This document shows, in pieces, positions 8,546 through 17,573 of a stretch of DNA of 64,000 nt. This stretch comes from Flavobacterium bernardetii. GTDB taxonomy: Bacteria; Bacteroidota; Bacteroidia; Flavobacteriales; Flavobacteriaceae. The stretch covers positions 1-64,000 of the forward strand of contig NZ_JAANOQ010000002.1 of NCBI RefSeq assembly GCF_011305415.1, written 5' to 3'. The notes below the pieces were generated by a model that saw nothing but the letters and a program-made list of their open reading frames with translations, ran no database searches and was not told the origin of the DNA. Position 1 is the stretch's first letter, and every line of letters begins with the position of its first letter. The translations under genes were made by a program, and so were the position numbers.

Positions 8546-9430
8546 TTAGTTCCTTTTGTCTTCACCCCACAGCAGTTTTTTTCTGATGGTTCTTAGGAAA
8601 CCTTCTTCTGGGAATTCTACAATTAAAATGAAAAAATCTGTTTTTTTAACGATAAGTACCGTTTCGTTTGAAACAGAAGCCATTCTGGAGTCTAAAGAAA
8701 CTAAATATTGATCTTCTCTTCCCTTTATTTTTAAGGTAAGTTGCGAATCGTCTGGAATTATTAAAGGTCTTGCTGTTAAATTATGCGGCGCAATAGGTGT
8801 AATTACAAAACAATTGGATGTTGGCATAATAACTGGTCCACCACAACTTAACGAATATCCTGTAGAGCCTGTAGGTGTAGAAATAATCAATCCATCAGCC
8901 CAATAGGAATTTAAATATTCGTTATTAATGTATGTTTCAATCGTAATCATAGAAGTAGTATCTTTTCGGGAAACCGTAATTTCATTTAGTGCGAAATTGA
9001 TGTCTTCTAAGTCAGAATTTGCTGGGTTTGACTGTAAACTTACTAATGTTCTTTTAGAAATTGAAAAATCGTTGTCTAATACTCTATTTAATAAATTTTC
9101 AATATTTTCTTCTTGAACGGTTGCTAAAAACCCTAATCTTCCTGCGTTAATTCCAATAATTGGTAAATTTGAATCTCTAACAAAAGTGGCCGCTCGTAAA
9201 ATCGTTCCATCGCCACCAATACTGATTAAATAATCGAAATTATCTTTCAAGCATTCGTGAGAATCAAAGGTTTTGTAGTTGGATAATTCTACATTATTTT
9301 CAAGTAACTTGTGATAAAAAACACTGTAGAAACATATTTCAATATTTTTTTGATCTAAAAACGCTACCACTTTTTCTACAATAGAATGTGTGTTGTTTTG
9401 ATAATACTGACCAAATACGGCTATTTTCAT
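8546..9430 (-). CDS. nadK: NAD kinase
   Basis: A 294-residue ATP-NAD kinase that makes NADP. Motifs are IGGDGTILRAA (GGDGT at 72-76), INAGRLGFLA, the NE pair (Asn149-Glu150) in FALNEITVSRKDTTSM, DGLIISTPTGSTGYSLSCGGP, and ITPIAPHNLTARPLII. Length and motif order are normal. It follows the CBS-domain gene by 3 bases, so the two are co-transcribed. Confidence 0.97.
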   Translation of the reverse strand: MKIAVFGQYYQNNTHSIVEKVVAFLDQKNIEICFYSVFYHKLLENNVELSNYKTFDSHECLKDNFDYLISIGGDGTILRAATFVRDSNLPIIGINAGRLGFLATVQEENIENLLNRVLDNDFSISKRTLVSLQSNPANSDLEDINFALNEITVSRKDTTSMITIETYINNEYLNSYWADGLIISTPTGSTGYSLSCGGPVIMPTSNCFVITPIAPHNLTARPLIIPDDSQLTLKIKGREDQYLVSLDSRMASVSNETVLIVKKTDFFILIVEFPEEGFLRTIRKKLLWGEDKRN

Positions 9431-9433
9431 AAC

Positions 9434-10093
9434 TTAAATATTTAAATATTTGTCTAAATAATCCGAGCGATCTTTTAAACCCGCTAAATACGAATCTTCT
9501 TGATGTTCAGATAAAATCGTATAATTATATCTCCTAAAAGTTTGGATGATTTCGTTAAAATTATTTTGCAATATTTTTAACGTAATTTGAGTTAAAGTTG
9601 GAGTAGAGTTAGAAATAAAAACCCCTAAAATTTTAGAGTCATTACTCTCTACGATTTGACAAATTTGACTAAAAGTGAAATCTGATGTTTCTTTTTCAAT
9701 TACAATAATGCCGCCATCTTCTTTTACAAATGTTGTTTCGTTTAAAAAATGTAATACATCGTCTAATTCATAAAAACCAACATAGTGATTTTTGTCGTCT
9801 AAAACCGGTAGTAAATTGGTGTGGTTTTTAGAAAACTCTTCAAAAACATCAAACCAATTCATATTACTTCTTACAAAAAAGCGATTTAAGTTTAATTTGT
9901 GTTCGTTAATTGTGTTGGATGTTGTGAAAATTTCAGTGTCTTCTTTTGCAATGGATCCAATATAAATATCTTGTTCTAAAACAGGAAAATGAGAATAGTC
10001 ATAATCTAAAAACAAATTTTCTGCATCAGCAATTGAATCACTGACTTGTAATGGTTGAAATTGGTTGTTTAAAAAATCTGTAATTTTATCCAT
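9434..10093 (-). CDS. CBS domain-containing protein
   Basis: A 219-residue protein. The start is set at the ATG at 10093 because the upstream extension enters the divergent promoter region. Two CBS-like modules are visible: residues about 8-60 (PLQVSDSIADAENLFLDYDYSHFPVLEQDIYIGSI) and about 70-125 (NTINEHK ... NHTNLLPVLDDKNHYVGFYELDDVLHFLNE). The second half (about 130-219) is ACT-like in look, with GGIIVIEKETSDFTFSQICQIVESNDSKILGVFIS. CBS pairs usually bind adenosine nucleotides; pairing with nadK suggests nucleotide sensing, but this is inference. Confidence 0.85.
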   Translation of the reverse strand: MDKITDFLNNQFQPLQVSDSIADAENLFLDYDYSHFPVLEQDIYIGSIAKEDTEIFTTSNTINEHKLNLNRFFVRSNMNWFDVFEEFSKNHTNLLPVLDDKNHYVGFYELDDVLHFLNETTFVKEDGGIIVIEKETSDFTFSQICQIVESNDSKILGVFISNSTPTLTQITLKILQNNFNEIIQTFRRYNYTILSEHQEDSYLAGLKDRSDYLDKYLNI

Positions 10094-10104
10094 AAATATT
10101 AGTT

Positions 10105-10164
10105 CAAAACTATTGCAAATTAAGTAAAAAATACAAATTAGTCTATTTTTTGTTTGTAATTTTG
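10105..10164. promoter_or_regulatory. Divergent promoters for the CBS-nadK operon and pdxJ
   Basis: For pdxJ, TAATTTTG at 10157-10164 matches the Bacteroidota -7 consensus TAnnTTTG, 19 bases before the ATG. For the minus-strand CBS gene, the complement of 10105-10112 reads TAGTTTTG, also a match, 12 bases before its ATG. The -33 boxes are less certain. Confidence 0.55.
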
Positions 10165-10182
10165 TACAAATTAAATACAATT

Positions 10183-10896
10183 ATGACAAAGTTATCTGTT
10201 AATATTAATAAAATTGCGACCTTAAGAAATGCGCGTGGTGGTAATGTTCCTGATTTATTGCAAGTTGCTAAAGATATTCAAAAGTTTGGTGCGAACGGAA
10301 TTACGATTCATCCTCGTCCAGATGAAAGACATATTACGTATCAAGATGCGCGTGATTTAAAAAATGTGGTTTATACCGAATATAATATAGAAGGAAATCC
10401 ACAACATAATTTTATTGATTTAGTTTTAGAATGTAAGCCAGATCAAGTGACTTTAGTGCCAGACGCGATTGGAGCAATTACTTCAAATGCAGGTTGGGAC
10501 ACGGTAAAACACCAGTCGTATTTAAAAGAAGTGGTTCAAGAATTTCAAAGAAATAATATTCGAGTTTCTATTTTTGTAGATCCAATTGAAGCCATGATTG
10601 ACGGTGCAAAAGAAACAGGATCGGACAGAATTGAATTATACACAGAAGTTTTCGCACATCAATATGGTTTAGGAAATCAAACTGCTATTGAACCTTTTGT
10701 GAAAGCAGCAATCAGAGCCAATGAATTAGGTTTAGGAATTAACGCTGGTCACGATTTAAGTTTAGATAATATCAAATTTTTTAAAGATAACATTCCGAAT
10801 TTATTGGAAGTTTCAATCGGACACGCTTTGGTTTCAGAATCTTTATATTTAGGTTTTGAAAACGTAGTGAATATGTATTTGAATAAGTTGAAATAA
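10183..10896 (+). CDS. pdxJ: Pyridoxine 5'-phosphate synthase
   Basis: A 237-residue TIM-barrel enzyme that condenses 1-deoxy-D-xylulose 5-phosphate with 3-amino-2-oxopropyl phosphate to form pyridoxine 5'-phosphate. The start at 10183 gives the canonical N-terminus MTKLSVNINKIATLRNARGG. Motifs are ANGITIHPRPDERHI, EGNPQHNF, QVTLVPD, RVSIFVDP, DRIELYTE, GINAGHDLS and EVSIGHALV. It needs the product of dxs, which is also in this window (24208-25983). Confidence 0.96.
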   Translation: MTKLSVNINKIATLRNARGGNVPDLLQVAKDIQKFGANGITIHPRPDERHITYQDARDLKNVVYTEYNIEGNPQHNFIDLVLECKPDQVTLVPDAIGAITSNAGWDTVKHQSYLKEVVQEFQRNNIRVSIFVDPIEAMIDGAKETGSDRIELYTEVFAHQYGLGNQTAIEPFVKAAIRANELGLGINAGHDLSLDNIKFFKDNIPNLLEVSIGHALVSESLYLGFENVVNMYLNKLK

Positions 10897-10906
10897 ATAT
10901 AATAAG

Positions 10907-10953
10907 TGACTTCGAGAGCCTCAGTCACCAGTTGGCTGAGGCTTTCGAAGTCA
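10907..10953. repeat. REP-like hairpin downstream of pdxJ
   Basis: GACTTCGAGAGCCTCAG (10908-10924) pairs with CTGAGGCTTTCGAAGTC (10936-10952) over 17 bases with one G-U pair and an 11-base loop. It is much richer in G+C than its surroundings and lacks a T run, so it looks like a dispersed palindromic repeat rather than a simple terminator. Confidence 0.65.
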
Positions 10954-11019
10954 AAGTAAGATAGAAAAATAATCTTTGCGACTTAGTGTCTTTGTGGCAA
11001 AAACTAGCGACTTATAAAA

Positions 11020-11778
11020 ATGTTATACTCAAAAATAGAAGGAGAAGGAAAACCATTTTTAATTATTCACGGATTTTTAGGAATGTCAGACAATTGGAAA
11101 ACCTTAAGCACGCAATTTGCACAATTAGGTTTTCAAATCCATTTGTTAGATATGCGAAATCACGGAAAAAGTTTTCACTCGGATGCATTTAGTTATGAAG
11201 TTATGGTGGAAGATGTGAAAGCCTATATCGATTTTCATAAATTGGAAAACATCACACTTTTAGGACATTCCATGGGTGGAAAAATTGCGATGCTGTTCGC
11301 AACAACTTATCCAGAATTGATTGATAAATTAATTGTTGCAGATATCGGTCCGAAATATTACGCGCCACATCATCAAAGTATATTAGCAGCTTTAAATGCA
11401 GTTGATTTTACTGAAAAACCGAGTCGTGCTGAAGTAGATGAAATTATTTCAGAATACATTTCAGATTTTGGTACAAAACAATTCTTACTTAAAAATTTAT
11501 ATTGGGTAGAACCAGGTCAATTAGGTTTCCGATTCAATTTAAAAGTTTTTAATGATAAAATTTCAGAAATAGGAACTGCACTTCCAATTGAAAATCATTT
11601 CCATAAGCCAACCTTATTTCTTCGCGGCGAAAAATCTGATTATATTTTAGATTCTGATTTTGAAACTATATATTATCATTTTTCTGAAGCAAAAATCATA
11701 ACAATTCCTAACGCTGGGCATTGGTTACACGCAGAAAACCCAAATGCATTTTATTACGAAGTTGTCAATTTTCTATAA
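11020..11778 (+). CDS. Alpha/beta hydrolase (YbfF-like esterase)
   Basis: A 252-residue single-domain alpha/beta hydrolase. The oxyanion-loop segment is LIIHGFLGMSDNW, the nucleophile elbow is LGHSMGGKIA with Ser84, the acid is probably the Asp in GEKSDYI, and the catalytic His lies in NAGHWLHAENP near the C-terminus. The MRNHGKS segment is typical of the YbfF/abhydrolase-11 group, whose members hydrolyse short acyl esters. The natural substrate cannot be told. The start at 11020 gives a compact N-terminus (MLYSKIEGEG) right before the first strand. Confidence 0.9.
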   Translation: MLYSKIEGEGKPFLIIHGFLGMSDNWKTLSTQFAQLGFQIHLLDMRNHGKSFHSDAFSYEVMVEDVKAYIDFHKLENITLLGHSMGGKIAMLFATTYPELIDKLIVADIGPKYYAPHHQSILAALNAVDFTEKPSRAEVDEIISEYISDFGTKQFLLKNLYWVEPGQLGFRFNLKVFNDKISEIGTALPIENHFHKPTLFLRGEKSDYILDSDFETIYYHFSEAKIITIPNAGHWLHAENPNAFYYEVVNFL

Positions 11779-11815
11779 AATTTATTATGCATACATAATA
11801 TTTTAGTTAAAAAAA

Positions 11816-11845
11816 TTGTAAATTTCATAATTAATGTTAATTTTG
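11816..11845 (+). promoter_or_regulatory. Promoter of the OmpP1/FadL operon
   Basis: TTG (11816-11818), 19 bases, then TAATTTTG (11838-11845), a full match to the Bacteroidota -33/-7 pattern, about 40 bases before the ATG. A short palindrome TATTATG-CATA-CATAATA lies just upstream (11783-11800). Confidence 0.6.
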
Positions 11846-11884
11846 AATTAATATTTAACAGAAAAACTAAACTAAATTTCAATT

Positions 11885-13159
11885 ATGAGAAAATTATTTT
11901 CTTTATCATTACTAACTTTGGCTTCAGCTTCTATGTTCGCAGGTGGATATAGAGTTTCGATCCAAGGTCAGAAACAATTGGCGATGGGACATACCGGAGT
12001 TGCAGTTGTAAATAGTGCAGAGGTTACCTTTTTTAACCCTGCTGGTATGTCTTTCTTAGATAAAAAATTCAACTTATCTGTTGGTGGAAATGCATTGTTC
12101 GCAAAGACAAGATTCCAAAATTCTCAGTATAACCAAACGGCTTCTACGGATAATATGGGAACACCATTTAGTTTGTATGCAACCTATAAGATTGCTGATT
12201 GGGTTTCTGCGGGTTTAGCAGTGTATACACCTTATGGTTCTTCAGTAGAATGGGATAAAGGTTGGCAAGGTTCTCATTTAGTTAATAGTATTGATTTGCA
12301 AGCCATTTTTGTACAACCAACTATCTCTTTTAAAATTGAAGATATTTTTAGTATTGGTGGTGGACCAATTTATGCAAATGGTAGTGTAAATTTCAACAGA
12401 AACATTACGCCAAATCCTTTATTAGGTAGCACAAATGTAGATTTAGAAGCGAAAAGCATTACTGCTTGGGGTTATAATGTTGGTTTTATGTTTAAACCTG
12501 CTAAACAAATTACATTAGGAGTTGATTACCGTTCGGAAATTATTATGGAAGCTAGAGGAGGTTCAGCAACTTATTTAGATAAAAATGGTGTTGCAGATTT
12601 AAACCCAGCTTTTACGGATGGTACTTTTGATGCGGATTTACCATTACCTGCTGAATTAACAGCTGGTATATCTTTTAAACCAAGTGAAAAATGGTTGTTT
12701 GCTTTTGATTACAATTTTACAAAATGGAGCGCATATGAAGCTTTAGATATTACAATTTACAATCAAAATTCAACACCGGTTGTTTCTAAAAATCCAAGAA
12801 ATTATCAAGATTCTAATACCTATCGTTTTGGAGTTCAGTATCAAGCTACGCAAAAATTCACTGTTCGTGGAGGTTATTATATTGACGAAAGTCCAGTCCA
12901 AGATGGATACTTTGCTCCAGAAACACCACGTAACGATTCTGTAGGTTATACAGGTGGTTTAACATATCAATTAAATGATAAATTAGGTATTGATGTGTCA
13001 TTCTTGTATTTACACTTTGATGAAATTGATAATTCTTATGATTATTATGATGATCCATTAACTGTTCCTGATCCTACAGGAAACCCATATACTTCTTTCG
13101 GTGGAACATATAAATCAACTGTGTTTTCTCCAGGTATTGGTATAACTTACGGTTTCTAA
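11885..13159 (+). CDS. OmpP1/FadL family outer membrane transporter
   Basis: A 424-residue beta-barrel protein with a signal peptide ending at SMFAGG. The N-terminal plug segment is YRVSIQGQKQLAMGHTGVAVVNSAEVTFFNPAGM, the FadL-family signature (including the NPAG motif). Long strands follow to the C-terminal GIGITYGF. FadL proteins import hydrophobic compounds such as long-chain fatty acids. It is followed 17 bases later by an SGNH hydrolase lipoprotein, and the pairing suggests that acyl esters are hydrolysed and the products taken up. Confidence 0.94.
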   Translation: MRKLFSLSLLTLASASMFAGGYRVSIQGQKQLAMGHTGVAVVNSAEVTFFNPAGMSFLDKKFNLSVGGNALFAKTRFQNSQYNQTASTDNMGTPFSLYATYKIADWVSAGLAVYTPYGSSVEWDKGWQGSHLVNSIDLQAIFVQPTISFKIEDIFSIGGGPIYANGSVNFNRNITPNPLLGSTNVDLEAKSITAWGYNVGFMFKPAKQITLGVDYRSEIIMEARGGSATYLDKNGVADLNPAFTDGTFDADLPLPAELTAGISFKPSEKWLFAFDYNFTKWSAYEALDITIYNQNSTPVVSKNPRNYQDSNTYRFGVQYQATQKFTVRGGYYIDESPVQDGYFAPETPRNDSVGYTGGLTYQLNDKLGIDVSFLYLHFDEIDNSYDYYDDPLTVPDPTGNPYTSFGGTYKSTVFSPGIGITYGF

Positions 13160-13176
13160 TTTAAAAAATATTCAAA

Positions 13177-14847
13177 ATGAAAAATAAATTTATATTATTA
13201 GCAACTTTAGTAATAGGTTTTACAAGTTGTGAACCAGAATTTGAAAATGAAGTAACTGCAAATTATTCGTCTGGAGATGCTGATTTTTCTTCTTATGTAG
13301 CTGTTGGTAATTCGCTAACTGCAGGTTATATGGATGGAACGGTTTCAAAAGGAAGTCAAATGAATTCTTATCCAAATTTATTAGCACAACAATTTTCTCT
13401 TGTTGGAGGTGGTGCTTTTACACAACCATCTTATGCGGATGACGTGAATAATTTAGGAGGATTAACTTTAGGTGGATTGCCAATTGGAAGTACTAGATTA
13501 GTTATAGATGCTTCTCAAAGTCGTCCAGAACCAATTGCTGGAACTTCAACTATTGAGGTTTCTAATTTACAAGCTAAAGCATATAATAACATGGGTGTTC
13601 CAGGCGCGAAATCTTTCCATTTATTAGCTCCTGGTTATGGTAACTTGGCTGGTGTAGCTTTAGGTCAAGCTAATCCGTATTTTGTACGTCATGCAACAAC
13701 TTCTGGTGCTACAGTTTTAGGTGATGCTATGATAAAAGCACCAACTTTCTTTACCAACTGGATTGGTGCTAATGATGTGTTAGCGTATGCTACAAATGGT
13801 GGTGCTCAAAGTAATGGAACTTCTGCAGCAGATGATCATAACTCAACAGGTAATATGAATCCGCAATCTTATGGTGGAAATGATATTACAAATAGTACTG
13901 CTTATGCAAGTGTGTATGGTACAATTATTAATACATTAACTTCAAATGGTGCTAAGGGTGTGGTTTGTACGATTCCAAGCGTAACTTCTATTCCTTATTT
14001 TACAACGGTTCCGTATGCACCATTAACTGCTCAAGGAATAGGTAAAGGATTACTTCCTTCAACAGCAACTACTGCCCAACAAATTGCTGCAGGAACAGCT
14101 GTAATGACTCAGTTAAATGCTGACTTATATAGTAAACTTGACGCAGTATTTACTTTTTATGGTGAAGCAGATAGAGTAAATCAATTAAATGCAAGTATTG
14201 CAAATCCAATTTTAATTAATGATGTAGATGCTGCTGATAGAACTGCGCAAATTTCTGGAGCGTTGCAATTACAAGGTTATTCTGCAGCAAATGCAAATGA
14301 AATTGGAGCCGCTTTTGGAAAATCACGTCAAACTACTGCTGCTGATTTAGTGGTTTTGCCAGCATCTTCAGTTGTTGGTACACCGAATGCAATTGCAGCT
14401 GCAAATCCAGTATTGGCAGGTATGAATGCTGTTGTAAATGGGGTTTCTTATCCAATGGCTAACAAATGGGTATTAACGGCTAATGAAAAAGCAAAAGTAG
14501 CATCTGCAACTTCAGCTTTTAATGCTTCAATTGTTTCTATTGCAAATGCTAAAAACACTGCAGCAGGAAAAACTGTTATCGCAGTTGCTGATATGAATGC
14601 TATTATGACTCAATTGGTTTCTGGTATTAAATCAGGAGATGGTTCTTTTTATACAGCCAATTATTTTAGTGGTTCTTCAACAGAAGGTAGTGTGTTGTTT
14701 TCTTTAGATGGAGTTCATCCAAATGCACGTGGATATGCAGTAATTTCTAATGAAATTATTAAAGTAATCAACAGAGATTTTAAAGCAAATTTGCCTTTTC
14801 ATAATCCTTCTTATTTTCCAGGAATTAATATTGTTCCTTCGAACTAA
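13177..14847 (+). CDS. SGNH/GDSL hydrolase family lipoprotein
   Basis: A 556-residue lipoprotein: the signal peptide ends in the lipobox GFTSC with Cys18. Block I is VAVGNSLTAGYMDG (GNSL instead of GDSL, nucleophile probably Ser46). A GAND motif is seen in WIGANDVLAYA, and block V is LDGVHPNARGY with Asp511 and His514. The protein is far longer than a simple esterase; a central Ala/Asn-rich part (about 300-480) is inserted between the catalytic blocks. It is probably an outer-membrane esterase or lipase working with the upstream FadL channel. A terminator follows. Confidence 0.9.
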   Translation: MKNKFILLATLVIGFTSCEPEFENEVTANYSSGDADFSSYVAVGNSLTAGYMDGTVSKGSQMNSYPNLLAQQFSLVGGGAFTQPSYADDVNNLGGLTLGGLPIGSTRLVIDASQSRPEPIAGTSTIEVSNLQAKAYNNMGVPGAKSFHLLAPGYGNLAGVALGQANPYFVRHATTSGATVLGDAMIKAPTFFTNWIGANDVLAYATNGGAQSNGTSAADDHNSTGNMNPQSYGGNDITNSTAYASVYGTIINTLTSNGAKGVVCTIPSVTSIPYFTTVPYAPLTAQGIGKGLLPSTATTAQQIAAGTAVMTQLNADLYSKLDAVFTFYGEADRVNQLNASIANPILINDVDAADRTAQISGALQLQGYSAANANEIGAAFGKSRQTTAADLVVLPASSVVGTPNAIAAANPVLAGMNAVVNGVSYPMANKWVLTANEKAKVASATSAFNASIVSIANAKNTAAGKTVIAVADMNAIMTQLVSGIKSGDGSFYTANYFSGSSTEGSVLFSLDGVHPNARGYAVISNEIIKVINRDFKANLPFHNPSYFPGINIVPSN

Positions 14848-14870
14848 GTTGGAATTTTAAATAAAAATTA

Positions 14871-14903
14871 AATAGGCACCATTTTTGGTGTCTATTTTTT
14901 TTG
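14871..14903 (+). terminator. Rho-independent terminator after the SGNH hydrolase gene
   Basis: A 10-base stem (14871-14880 with 14887-14896, one G-U pair) with a 6-base loop is followed by a T run. Confidence 0.85.
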
Positions 14904-14995
14904 TTTTAATACTTCGAAATTCATAAATCATAGTTCAGTATTCTAAGTTTAAAAAATTATTTTTACATTTACATATTAATTACAACAATTCAAAA

Positions 14996-15334
14996 ATGAA
15001 AAACTATCTTATCAAATTACTTATCTCAACAATTCTAATAGTTGTGATATCTCATTTCTTAAAAATTCAAATTACAGATTATACAGCTGCTATTTTTATG
15101 GCAATTGCTTTGTCTCTTTTAAATACTTTTGTAAAACCTATTTTAGTTTTTTTTACTATTCCCGTTACAATAATGACTTTAGGGTTGTTTTTGTTAGTAA
15201 TTAATGCTGTGATTGTAAAAATTGCCGATTATTTTATTGATGGAATTAGTATGACTTTTATTCAAGCAATAATTTTCAGCATTATACTTTCAATTAGTCA
15301 GTACATTTTGAATAAAATTTTTATCGATAAATAG
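14996..15334 (+). CDS. Phage holin family (PF04020-type) small membrane protein
   Basis: A 112-residue protein with four predicted membrane segments. It matches the family once named four-TMS holin superfamily IV: ALSLLNTFVKPILVFFTIPVTIMTLGLFLLVINAVIVKIADYFIDG contains the characteristic N-x5-KP and TIMTLGL motifs. Despite the family name, no other phage genes are near, and such genes are common single chromosomal genes in many bacteria. Role unknown. Confidence 0.85.
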   Translation: MKNYLIKLLISTILIVVISHFLKIQITDYTAAIFMAIALSLLNTFVKPILVFFTIPVTIMTLGLFLLVINAVIVKIADYFIDGISMTFIQAIIFSIILSISQYILNKIFIDK

Positions 15335-15370
15335 GAAATCTATATTTCTAAAATTCAATAAATTAAAAAC

Positions 15371-15410
15371 TTGTATGGGTTGCAAAAATTATATAATTTT
15401 GCAACCCATA
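15371..15410 (+). promoter_or_regulatory. Promoter of tig overlapped by a 14-bp palindrome
   Basis: TTG (15371-15373), 20 bases, then TAATTTTG (15394-15401) form a Bacteroidota-type promoter. An inverted repeat, TATGGGTTGCAAAA (15374-15387) with TTTTGCAACCCATA (15397-15410), fills the spacer and the -7 box. This could be an operator for a repressor, or a hairpin at the start of the transcript. Confidence 0.6.
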
Positions 15411-15436
15411 TTTTATACTTCAAAAAATCAATAAAA

Positions 15437-16765
15437 ATGAACATTAGAAAAGAACACATTGACGCTTTAAATGCCGTTGTAAAAATTACAATTGGTAAAT
15501 ATGAATATACTGAAAAAATTGAAAATTTTTTAGAAGTTAAAAGAAAAACGGCTACATTACCTGGTTTTAGAAAAGGAAAAACTCCAATGGATGTTGTGAG
15601 AAAACAATTTGAAAAACCTGCTATCATTGAAGAAGTTAGTAAATTAGTAAACAAAGCTTTAACAGATTATATCGCAAAAGAAAAATTAGATTTATTAGGT
15701 AATGCTTTACCAAGAGTAAACGAAAATTTCGATTGGTCGGCTGACGAATTAGTTTTCGAATATGAATTAGGTTTAGCGCCAGAATTTTCTGTTGACTTAG
15801 CAAGAGCTGCTGGTGTAACACGTTATAAAATTATCGCTGACGAGGCGTTATTAAACGAGCAAGTAGAAAGAATTCAAAAACAATACGGAAAAATCCTTAC
15901 TGAAACAGAAGTGAAAGAAGGTTTCGAAATCAACGGAACATTCTCTAACGAAGAAAAAGGAATTGAAAACCAAGCTTTAATTAGTTTAGATATTTTTGCT
16001 GATTCGAAAACAGGTAAACAATTTATCGGTAAAAAAGTTGGTGATGTAGTAGTTTTAAAAACTAAAGGTTTATTTAACGACGACCACCAATTAATGGATT
16101 ATTTAAAAGTTGCTCATGACGATGTTCATGGTTTAGATATTGAAGTGAATTTCACAATTGATGCGATTCAGTCTATCGAAAAAGCAGAAATTAATGACGA
16201 ATTATTCGCAAAATTATTCCCTAATGGTGAAGTAACTACATTAGAAGGATTAAAAGAAAGAATCAAAGAAGATGCAGAACAACAATTCGTTCAACAAGCA
16301 GACCAAAAGTTTTTAAACGATGTTACTGAAGCGTTATTAGAAACTACAACATTTGATTTACCAGAAACATTCTTAAAAAAATGGATTCAAACTATTGGAG
16401 AAACTCCATTAACTGCAGAACAAGCAGAGGTTGAATTCGCAAAATCAGAAAGAGGTTTACGTTACCAATTAATTGAATCAAAAATTTTCATTCAAAATAA
16501 CTTACAAGTTAGATTTGAAGAATTAAAAGATTTCACTTCAGGATTAATCAGACAACAAATGGCGCAATTCGGACAAGCTAATGCAACGGATGCAGAAGTA
16601 GACGGAATCGTTTCAAGAGTAATGTCTAATCAAGAAGAAATTAAGCGTATTTCTGATCAAGTTTTAAGTTTAAAAATGATCGACTTATACAAAACAAACG
16701 TAAAAGCAACGGAAAAAGAAGTAAACTATCAAGATTTTGTTAAAGCTATGTATGGCGAAATGTAA
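15437..16765 (+). CDS. tig: Trigger factor
   Basis: A 442-residue ribosome-associated chaperone and peptidyl-prolyl isomerase. The start at 15437 removes a 22-residue extension that would read through the promoter palindrome. The N-terminal ribosome-binding domain carries FRKGKTPMDVVRKQFEKP, the family form of the GFRxGK signature. The middle PPIase-like domain (about 145-240) is diverged from the E. coli form. The C-terminal helical chaperone domain follows and ends in VNYQDFVKAMYGEM. clpP and clpX follow, the classic tig-clpP-clpX order. Confidence 0.94.
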   Translation: MNIRKEHIDALNAVVKITIGKYEYTEKIENFLEVKRKTATLPGFRKGKTPMDVVRKQFEKPAIIEEVSKLVNKALTDYIAKEKLDLLGNALPRVNENFDWSADELVFEYELGLAPEFSVDLARAAGVTRYKIIADEALLNEQVERIQKQYGKILTETEVKEGFEINGTFSNEEKGIENQALISLDIFADSKTGKQFIGKKVGDVVVLKTKGLFNDDHQLMDYLKVAHDDVHGLDIEVNFTIDAIQSIEKAEINDELFAKLFPNGEVTTLEGLKERIKEDAEQQFVQQADQKFLNDVTEALLETTTFDLPETFLKKWIQTIGETPLTAEQAEVEFAKSERGLRYQLIESKIFIQNNLQVRFEELKDFTSGLIRQQMAQFGQANATDAEVDGIVSRVMSNQEEIKRISDQVLSLKMIDLYKTNVKATEKEVNYQDFVKAMYGEM

Positions 16766-16789
16766 TATTGATAAAAATTAGTATATTTG

Positions 16790-16821
16790 AACGTCAAACC
16801 ATTTTGGTTTGACGTTTTTAT
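16790..16821 (+). terminator. Rho-independent terminator after tig
   Basis: AACGTCAAACC (16790-16800) pairs exactly with GGTTTGACGTT (16806-16816) and is followed by T5. It abuts a -7-like box TATATTTG (16782-16789). Confidence 0.85.
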
Positions 16822-16829
16822 ATTTAAAA

Positions 16830-16857
16830 CAGTAAACTTTAAACCATAAACTTTTAA
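16830..16857 (+). repeat. Period-7 imperfect tandem repeat before clpP
   Basis: Four seven-base units in register, CAGTAAA, CTTTAAA, CCATAAA and CTTTTAA, end 12 bases before the clpP ATG. Confidence 0.55.
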
Positions 16858-16869
16858 ATAAAATTTAAA

Positions 16870-17526
16870 ATGAACTACGGAAAAGAATTTAAAAAATTTG
16901 CGACAAAAAAACACGGTGTAAATAGTTTGTATTACGATAAATTGGTTGGTAGTTTAACGCCTTATATTATTGAAGAACGCCAATTAAACATTTCTCAATT
17001 AGACGTGTTTTCTCGTTTAATGATGGATAGAATTATCTTTATGGGAACTGGTGTAGACGATTATATGGCAAATATTATTCAAGCACAATTATTGTTTTTA
17101 GAAAGTGTTGATGCTTCTAAAGACATCCAAATTTATATCAATTCTCCTGGAGGAAGTGTATATGCTGGTTTAGGTATTTATGATACGATGCAATACATCA
17201 AACCTGATGTAGCAACAATTTGTACAGGAATGGCAGCCTCAATGGGTGCAGTTTTATTATGTGCTGGTGCAGAAGGAAAACGTTCGGCATTACCACATTC
17301 TCGTGTAATGATTCACCAACCATCAGGAGGTGCGTCAGGAGTGGCAACAGATATGGAAATTAATTTAAGAGAAATGTTGAAATTGAAAGATGAATTGTAT
17401 CAAATCATTTCTTCACACTCTAAACAACCTATAGAAAAAGTATTCAGAGATAGCGAACGCGATTACTGGATGATTGCTGATGAAGCGAAAGAATACGGAA
17501 TGATTGATGAAGTATTAAGAAGATAA
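16870..17526 (+). CDS. clpP: ATP-dependent Clp protease proteolytic subunit
   Basis: A 218-residue serine protease that forms the tetradecameric chamber used with ClpX. The catalytic triad is visible: Ser124 in [11 protein letters not shown], His149 in MIHQPSGG and Asp198 in [26 protein letters not shown] is the conserved strand and turn. The N-terminus has about 25 extra residues compared with E. coli mature ClpP, partly a propeptide. It is followed by clpX after 88 bases. Confidence 0.97.
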   Translation: MNYGKEFKKFATKKHGVNSLYYDKLVGSLTPYIIEERQLNISQLDVFSRLMMDRIIFMGTGVDDYMANIIQAQLLFLESVDASKDIQIYINSPGGSVYAGLGIYDTMQYIKPDVATICTGMAASMGAVLLCAGAEGKRSALPHSRVMIHQPSGGASGVATDMEINLREMLKLKDELYQIISSHSKQPIEKVFRDSERDYWMIADEAKEYGMIDEVLRR

Positions 17527-17573
17527 ATTTGGTCGAAAGTCCAAGGTCATAATATCAAAAGCACTGCTGCTAA

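Noticed and set aside
10986..11192. Open frame overlapping the alpha/beta hydrolase start
   Set aside because: Out of frame with the hydrolase, whose motifs are complete; basic, low-complexity translation.
14996..15334. Phage origin for the holin-family gene
   Set aside because: No other phage genes, attachment sites or composition change nearby; the family is widespread on chromosomes.
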